A DNA stretch of 10,520 nucleotides, from positions 1 to 10,520 of the forward strand of contig CANQGN010000040.1 of NCBI GenBank assembly GCA_947623215.1. Direction: 5' to 3'. Origin of the DNA: an uncultured Clostridia bacterium. Lineage in GTDB: Bacteria > Bacillota > Clostridia > Oscillospirales > Acutalibacteraceae. Positions 7,011 to 10,520 of this stretch are shown here, one piece after another; position 1 is the first letter of the stretch; each line of letters starts with the position of its first letter. The notes below the pieces were generated by a model. It saw only the letters and a list, made by a program, of their open reading frames with translations. It had not been told where the DNA came from and did not search any database. A program made the translations under genes and the position numbers.

Positions 7011-8828
7011 TTATGCCCGGCTTTGCTTTTTCTTTAGCACGGCGCGCAGCACAAACAGGGTGGCGAGCATAAGCGCCACGCCCACCGGCAGCGCCACAAA
7101 GGCGTTTGGCACAAACCCGGCGATGAGGTAGGTCACAAACGAAACGCCGGCTACCAGCAGCGCGTAGGGCAGCTGGGTAGAAACGTGGTTAATGTGGTTG
7201 CACGCCGCCCCGGCGGAGGCCATAATGGTGGTGTCAGAAATGGGCGAGCAGTGGTCGCCGCAAACCGCGCCGGCCATGCAGGCGGAAATGGCTACCACCG
7301 TAATGTTGCCGTCTGCCGCGCCAAACACGCTGAGCACAATGGGAATGAGAATGCCAAAGGTGCCCCACGAGGTGCCGGTGGCAAACGAGAGCGCCACCGC
7401 AATGAGGAAGATAATGCCTGGCAGCAGCGCCTGGAAGGAGGCGGCCGAACCTTCTACCAGCTGCGAGATGAAAATCTTGGCGCCCAGGCTGTCGGTCATG
7501 GTTTTTAAGGTCCAGGCGCAAATTAAAATCATAATGGCCGGTACCATGGCGCAAAAGCCCTCCGGAATGCACTTCATGCAGTCTTTAAACGAGATAACCC
7601 GCCGGGCCACAAAGTAAAGCACGGCAAACACTATGGTAACAAAGGAGCCGTACACCAGCCCTACCGAGGCGTCGCTGCCCGAAAAGGCGGCTATAAAGTC
7701 GTGGTAACCGTCGGTCTCCGGCGTAAAGAACCCGCCGGAGTAAATCATACCGATTACGCAGGCGACGATTAAAAAGAGCACCGGCACCACCAAATCGGCC
7801 ACGCGGCCGCGGGGGTTGGCCTCGCGGTTTAATTCTTCGCTTGCTTCTTCCACGCCGGTGGTAAACAGGTCGCCGGCAGCGGCGTTGTCTTCGTGCCGCT
7901 TCATGGGGCCAAAGTCAAAATTCGCCACGGCAATAAAAATCATGGTCACAATGGTAAGCAGGGCGTAAAAGTTAAAGGGAATGGCGCTGACAAAGAGCGA
8001 CATGCCGCTGGTAGCGCCGGAACCCCGCGCAAACCCCGCCACGGCCGCCGCCCAGGAAGAAATGGGGGCAATAATGCACACCGGCGCGGCGGTAGCGTCA
8101 ATTAAATAGGCCAGCTTGGCGCGAGAGATGTTGTGCTTGTCGGTGACCGGGCGCATAACCGAGCCCACCGTAAGGCAGTTGAAGTAGTCGTCGATAAAGA
8201 TGAGCACGCCCATGGCAACGGTGGCCAGCTGCGCCCCCCGCCGGGTGTGAATGTGGCGGGTGGTCCACCGGCCGAAGGCCGCCGACCCGCCGGACTTGTT
8301 CATCATGGCGACCAGCGCCCCCAGCAGCACCAAAAAGATGAGAATACCGGCGTTGTAAGAGTCGGCCAGACTGCCCACAAAGCCGTCGCTGAACACGTGG
8401 GTCACGGTGGTTTCAAAGTTAAATCCGGCGTAAATGACGCCGCCGGCCAAAATGCCCAAAAACAGCGAGGAGTACACCTCTTTGGTAATGAGCGCCAGCG
8501 CAATGGCCAGCAGCGGCGGCAGCAGCGCCCAAATGGTGGCGTAGGCCGGAATGTCCTGCCGCACGGTGGTAAGCGCGCCGGACAGGTGTTCGTCAAAAGC
8601 CGGGTCGGCGTTTAAGTTGTCGGCGTAGGCGTCTACGTAAGCCTGGGCCGATTCGCCGTCCGCCAGGTCGTATTCGGCTACGTCGCCCGAATCGGTCTCA
8701 ACCGAAAAGGCGGCCGGGTTGGCCGGGGCTTCTTCGGTTGCGGCCATGGCGCCAAAGGCGAACATGCAGGCCGAAACCAGCACAACGGCCAAACACCACA
8801 GCCATGGGTTGCGGGTTCGTTTTTGCAT
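7011..8828 (-). CDS. NhaC-family transporter, probable lysine transporter
   Basis: A 605-residue polytopic membrane protein of the NhaC Na+/H+ antiporter family. It has many hydrophobic segments from about residue 97 to 597. Family motifs include FIDDYFNCLTVGS (211-223), GTSWGTFGILIP (485-496) and GDHCSPISDTTIMASAGA (524-541). Residues 10-30 form a signal-like hydrophobic segment ending A-M-A-A, followed by about 65 polar, acidic residues before the first transport helix; this extracytoplasmic stretch is unusual. Start ATG (complement of 8826-8828) has AAGGAGG (complement of 8837-8843) eight bases upstream. The frame is open further back to 9074, but that part is riboswitch. The lysine riboswitch upstream suggests lysine as substrate, in line with NhaC-type lysine transporters proposed from riboswitch context in other bacteria. 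Ion coupling is not proven by sequence. Confidence 0.9.
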   Translation of the reverse strand: MQKRTRNPWLWCLAVVLVSACMFAFGAMAATEEAPANPAAFSVETDSGDVAEYDLADGESAQAYVDAYADNLNADPAFDEHLSGALTTVRQDIPAYATIWALLPPLLAIALALITKEVYSSLFLGILAGGVIYAGFNFETTVTHVFSDGFVGSLADSYNAGILIFLVLLGALVAMMNKSGGSAAFGRWTTRHIHTRRGAQLATVAMGVLIFIDDYFNCLTVGSVMRPVTDKHNISRAKLAYLIDATAAPVCIIAPISSWAAAVAGFARGSGATSGMSLFVSAIPFNFYALLTIVTMIFIAVANFDFGPMKRHEDNAAAGDLFTTGVEEASEELNREANPRGRVADLVVPVLFLIVACVIGMIYSGGFFTPETDGYHDFIAAFSGSDASVGLVYGSFVTIVFAVLYFVARRVISFKDCMKCIPEGFCAMVPAIMILICAWTLKTMTDSLGAKIFISQLVEGSAASFQALLPGIIFLIAVALSFATGTSWGTFGILIPIVLSVFGAADGNITVVAISACMAGAVCGDHCSPISDTTIMASAGAACNHINHVSTQLPYALLVAGVSFVTYLIAGFVPNAFVALPVGVALMLATLFVLRAVLKKKQSRA

Positions 8829-8892
8829 AACAGAATCCTCCTTTATGGAATTGGCGCGGGCAGCGCCGAAAAAAAAGAGACGAAGAAAAAGG

Positions 8893-8926
8893 AAAAAGCG
8901 GTTGCGACAAACCCGGTCACAACCGC
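8893..8926 (-). terminator. Terminator of the lysine riboswitch
   Basis: On the minus strand an 11-bp stem (complement of 8916-8926 and 8898-8908, one G-T pair) is followed by TTTTT and further T-rich sequence. It lies between the aptamer and the ribosome site of the transporter gene, the expected place for an expression platform. Lysine binding should favour this hairpin and stop transcription. Confidence 0.85.
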
Positions 8927-8957
8927 CAAAGCAAAACCAAAAGGGGGAAAATAGAAA

Positions 8958-9121
8958 GGATAGCGCTCCACGAATGTGACAGGCGGCAGCATATTGTGCT
9001 GCTCGCCCAGCGCGGCGGGGGCGTAAAAGGCGTGCGCCCGCCCGCTTCGGCGTTGGCCCTTTCACCGCCGGCAATGCCTTTATTCTGCCGGGGGCTACTC
9101 ATGCGTTCCGCACCTCTATCT
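8958..9121 (-). promoter_or_regulatory. Lysine riboswitch (L-box)
   Basis: Read on the minus strand, the conserved blocks of the lysine aptamer come in the right order. GATAGAGGTGCG (complement of 9109-9120) is first, then CATGAGTA (9096-9103), GGTGAAAGG (9058-9066), GCCGAAG (9045-9051), GCTGG, CTGTCA (8977-8982) and GTGGAGCGCTATC, which closes P1. P1 pairs GATAG (9116-9120) with CTATC (8959-8963). A P5-like hairpin, GGCG-AGCAGCA with TGCTGC-CGCC, is visible. It controls the transporter gene by transcription termination, and high lysine should switch it off. Confidence 0.93.
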
Positions 9122-9133
9122 TTTATTGCTTCT

Positions 9134-9162
9134 ATCATACCATTCTTTTAGGGCAATTGCAA
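9134..9162 (-). promoter_or_regulatory. Promoter of the lysine riboswitch operon
   Basis: On the minus strand there is a -35 TTGCAA (9157-9162), a 17-base spacer and a -10 TATGAT (9134-9139), with TGG in front giving an extended -10. Transcription would start near 9127, just ahead of P1 of the aptamer. Confidence 0.85.
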
Positions 9163-9245
9163 CAAATTTTTTGCAAAAAGAAAGCCCTTTTCCCCCTTTT
9201 CGGCCGCATCGCCTGCCAAAAGCGCGGATTTTTGTGAATTATCCC

Positions 9246-9274
9246 TTGCAAAACGGCGGTGAGTATGCTATAAT
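9246..9274 (+). promoter_or_regulatory. Promoter of tRNA-Arg
   Basis: The -35 TTGCAA (9246-9251), a 17-base spacer and -10 TATAAT (9269-9274), with TGC giving an extended -10, place the start near 9281, about 15 bases before the tRNA. It is divergent from the lysine operon promoter and shares the same -35 hexamer; the two -35 boxes are 83 bases apart. Confidence 0.87.
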
Positions 9275-9295
9275 AACCGGGCTAAAAAACAAAAT

Positions 9296-9372
9296 GCGCC
9301 CGTAGCTCAGCTGGATAGAGCGTTAGACTCCGACTCTAAAGGCCGCTGGTTCGAATCCAGTCGGGCGTACCA
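9296..9372 (+). tRNA. tRNA-Arg, anticodon CCG
   Basis: The 77-base cloverleaf reads: acceptor GCGCCCG/CGGGCGT, D-arm GCTC/GAGC, anticodon stem TTAGA/TCTAA with loop CTCCGAC (anticodon CCG, codon CGG), and T-arm GCTGG-TTCGAAT-CCAGT. The discriminator is A and the CCA end is encoded. The first acceptor pair is G-T. It reads the CGG arginine codon, which is common in the genes of this window. Confidence 0.96.
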
Positions 9373-9406
9373 GAAAAAGGCGATTGCGAAAGCAATCGCC
9401 TTTTTC
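9373..9406 (+). terminator. Terminator of tRNA-Arg
   Basis: A perfect 15-bp stem (9373-9387/9392-9406) with a GAAA loop and a TTTTT run on the 3' side begins one base after the CCA end. The next six-base spacer of the hairpin array begins immediately after it. Confidence 0.92.
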
Positions 9407-9616
9407 AATGATGTTTGCCCTTTCGGGCAAATGATGCGCCGCCTGCGGCGGCATGAGGCTGCGCCTTTGGCGCAATGATGCGATGTTTGCCCCTTCATGT
9501 GCCGCAGGCACACATCATTGGCGAAGCCAACATCATTGCCGAAGGCAACATCATTTGCCCGATAGGGCAAACATCATTCCACCGACAGGTGGAACATCAT
9601 AGCGCCGTTCGGCGCT
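9407..9616. repeat. Array of nine short hairpins with a constant ATGATG/CATCAT spacer
   Basis: Nine hairpins follow each other: 9414-9431 (7-bp stem), 9438-9452, 9460-9474, 9498-9512, 9518-9530, 9536-9548, 9554-9571, 9577-9594 and 9601-9616 (stems of 5-7 bp, loops of 3-4 bases). The stems differ, but the six bases between them are constant: ATGATG at 9408, 9431 and 9475 (ATGAGG at 9453) in the left part, and CATCAT at 9513, 9531, 9549, 9572 and 9595 in the right part. The orientation switches around the hairpin at 9498-9512. A broken copy (TTTGCCC without its partner arm) is at 9486-9496. I do not recognise a named element. It could be structured RNA transcribed past tRNA-Arg, a palindromic chromosomal element, or a small mobile repeat. 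Confidence 0.85.
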
Positions 9617-9805
9617 GCTTCATTAAAACGGTTTTTTCCTCCCCCCGCCGCCGGGAGCCGCAGGCGCAGGGCGGAACTTTTGCTCTATGAGCAAAAGTTT
9701 CAACCGGAGTCAAGGCGGACGTGGGGGCCCCGAAAGGCCGTAAGGCCTTTTGGGGAAAGGAGGAGCAAGGGAGCGGGCGGATGACGCTTTTTTGCCGCAG
9801 GCAAT
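9617..9805. other. Hairpin-rich intergenic DNA, no gene
   Basis: No coding frame is convincing here. Three further inverted repeats stand out. 9675-9685 pairs with 9689-9699 (11 bp, loop TAT). 9728-9739 pairs with 9744-9755 (12 bp with one G-T, loop GTAA). 9783-9793 pairs with 9806-9816 (11 bp) around an inner mini-hairpin TTGCC-GCA-GGCAA (9792-9804) that resembles the array units. A pyrimidine run (9631-9646) and an AAAGGAGG (9756-9763) without a gene in reach are also present. This may be the remnant of an inserted element. Confidence 0.5.
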
Positions 9806-9842
9806 AAAAAAGCGTCGGAGCAAAGCGGACTTTGCTCCGACG
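9806..9842 (-). terminator. Terminator of tRNA-Pro
   Basis: On the minus strand a perfect 13-bp stem (complement of 9830-9842 and 9813-9825, loop TCCG) directly follows the CCA end and is followed by C and six T (9806-9811). Its far arm overlaps the 9783-9816 inverted repeat. Confidence 0.9.
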
Positions 9843-9919
9843 TGGTCGAGGCGACAGGATTTGAACCTGCGGCCTCTGCGTCCCGAACGCAGCGCTCTAC
9901 CAAACTGAGCCACGCCTCG
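9843..9919 (-). tRNA. tRNA-Pro, anticodon CGG
   Basis: The 77-base cloverleaf on the minus strand reads: acceptor CGAGGCG/CGCCTCG, D-arm GCTC/GAGC with loop AGTTTGGTA, anticodon stem CTGCG/CGCAG with loop TTCGGGA (anticodon CGG, codon CCG), and T-arm GCAGG-TTCAAAT-CCTGT. The discriminator is A and CCA is encoded. It converges with tRNA-Arg. Confidence 0.97.
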
Positions 9920-9934
9920 ATAAAACTACGTTTT

Positions 9935-9962
9935 ATTATACCACGCTTTTTTTGAATGTCAA
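9935..9962 (-). promoter_or_regulatory. Promoter of tRNA-Pro
   Basis: On the minus strand a consensus -35 TTGACA (9957-9962), a 16-base spacer and -10 TATAAT (9935-9940) with TGG in front form a near-perfect strong promoter. The start would be about 9928, a few bases before the tRNA, within a small TAAAAC-TAC-GTTTTA inverted repeat (9921-9935). Confidence 0.92.
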
Positions 9963-10004
9963 CCCCTTTTCTGCATATTTTCGCGCCGCATTTGCGAAAA
10001 AAGG

Positions 10005-10033
10005 TTGCTTTTTTTCGTGAAATATAGTATACT
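10005..10033 (+). promoter_or_regulatory. Promoter of the SRP RNA
   Basis: The -35 TTGCTT (10005-10010), a 17-base spacer and -10 TATACT (10028-10033) place the start near 10040. It is divergent from the tRNA-Pro promoter. Confidence 0.75.
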
Positions 10034-10039
10034 AATCTC

Positions 10040-10246
10040 ATCTCGCGATAGTAGGCAGGGCAGAAGTCATGCGTGCTGAGATACGGATATATGGGGCCTG
10101 TGCAACAGAACGCCGTGAACCATGTCAGGCGGGGAACCGAGCAGCATTAAGCGGCAGTCTCTGTGTGCCGCAGTGTTTCCTGTATATCCGTATGTCAGTA
10201 CGGACGGCGGTCGGTTTGAAAAAAGGCCGGTCTGCACTGCCTTTTT
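10040..10246 (+). ncRNA. ffs: Signal recognition particle RNA
   Basis: This is the RNA core of the particle that targets membrane proteins with Ffh. The Ffh-binding helix 8 is clear: GTGAACCATGTCAGG (10115-10129), CGG-GGAA-CCG (10130-10139) and AGCAGC (10140-10145), followed by ATTAAGCGG and TGCCGCAG as in Bacillus. The long hairpin continues outward through 10081-10091/10183-10193 and 10073-10079/10195-10201. An outer helix, 10054-10064 with 10231-10241 (10 of 11 pairs), may close the transcript. I see no clear Alu-type GGTAG domain, so this looks like a small or intermediate form. The ends given follow the promoter and T run and are approximate; the certain core is 10073-10201. The position just before dnaX is the usual Firmicute order. 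Confidence 0.9.
10206..10246 (+). terminator. Possible terminator of the SRP RNA
   Basis: GGCGGT (10206-10211) can pair with ACTGCC (10236-10241) directly before TTTTT (10242-10246), with an inner CGG/CCG pairing. The same 3' arm can instead pair with 10054-10064 at the RNA's 5' end. Either way the T run marks a likely 3' end before dnaX. Confidence 0.55.
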
Positions 10247-10274
10247 GCTGGACACTAAAAGAGGAGGTGTCACG

Positions 10275-10520
10275 GTGTATCTTGCGCTTTATCGGAAGTA
10301 CCGTCCGAAGACATTCGCGGATGTGCTAAGTCAGCCGCATATTACGGTAACGCTCAAAAATGAAATCCTTTCCGGCAAGACGGCGCACGCCTACCTCTTT
10401 ACCGGCTCGCGCGGTACGGGCAAAACGACCTGCGCACGGATCTTGGCTATGGCGGTAAACTGTGAACATCCGCAGGATGGAAACCCCTGTATGACATGCA
10501 CGGCGTGTCGCAGCATCGAT
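10275..10520 (+). CDS. dnaX: DNA polymerase III subunit gamma/tau, N-terminal part (partial)
   Basis: The first 82 residues of the clamp-loader ATPase of the replicative polymerase, cut by the window edge. It begins MYLALYRKYRPKTFADV, the usual DnaX start. It has the Walker A motif GSRGTGKT (44-51) and the zinc-binding cysteines C63, C72, C75 and C78 in the family's C-x8-C-x2-C-x2-C pattern. The GTG start at 10275 is supported by GAGGAGG (10261-10267) seven bases upstream. It follows the SRP RNA by about 30 bases, a conserved neighbourhood in Firmicutes. Confidence 0.96.
   Translation, partial: MYLALYRKYRPKTFADVLSQPHITVTLKNEILSGKTAHAYLFTGSRGTGKTTCARILAMAVNCEHPQDGNPCMTCTACRSID

Noticed and set aside
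8829..9074. Upstream extension of the transporter reading frame
   Set aside because: It overlaps the lysine aptamer and its terminator; the AAGGAGG and the signal-like N-terminus support the start at 8828.
9307..9570. Minus-strand frame containing LDSNQRPLESESNAL
   Set aside because: This is the well-known false protein that arises by translating the antisense of a tRNA gene, here tRNA-Arg, extended through the hairpin array.
9407..9616. CRISPR array as an explanation of the repeated hexamers
   Set aside because: The repeats are only six bases, the intervals are self-complementary hairpins of 13-18 bases, and the repeat orientation flips. No cas genes are in the window.
9700..10041. Minus-strand frames containing EAAGSNPVAS or GRRFKSCRLD
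   Set aside because: They are translations of tRNA-Pro itself plus its promoter and terminator, not protein genes.

Overview
The window looks like a GC-rich chromosomal segment from a Gram-positive anaerobe of the class Clostridia (Oscillospiraceae/Ruminococcaceae-like). The grounds are AGGAGG-type ribosome sites, strong sigma-A type promoters, a T-box leader, a lysine riboswitch, the gene order SRP RNA-dnaX and metG-tatD, and codon use rich in GCC/GGC. The species cannot be named from the sequence alone.

Left part (+ strand, 1-6312). The 3' end of a phosphatidylglycerophosphate synthase gene (pgsA) is followed by about 620 bases without a convincing gene. The right half of that stretch is a cysteine-type T-box leader with its own -10 box. 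It reads through into cysE, a HAD phosphatase, cysS, metG and tatD. The first three genes overlap, metG follows after 36 bases and tatD after 3, so this looks like one operon ending at a strong hairpin terminator (6264-6312). It joins cysteine synthesis, charging of tRNA-Cys and tRNA-Met, and a nuclease. The T-box should switch it on when uncharged tRNA-Cys accumulates.

Middle part (- strand, 6325-9162). A lysine riboswitch with a good promoter and an intrinsic terminator lies upstream of an NhaC-family membrane transporter. A cytidylate-kinase-like protein of unknown role follows 80 bases downstream. The riboswitch argues that the 'Na+/H+ antiporter' is a lysine transporter.

Right part (9246-10520). 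tRNA-Arg(CCG) on + and tRNA-Pro(CGG) on - converge, each with its own promoter and terminator. Between them lie about 400 bases of unusual hairpin-dense DNA: nine short hairpins with different stems, separated by a constant hexamer that reads ATGATG in the left half and CATCAT in the right half, then further large hairpins. A divergent promoter next drives the signal recognition particle RNA, followed by the start of dnaX, which runs off the window.

The most interesting items are the hairpin/hexamer array, which I do not recognise as a named element, and the lysine-riboswitch control of the NhaC-family transporter and kinase-like pair.
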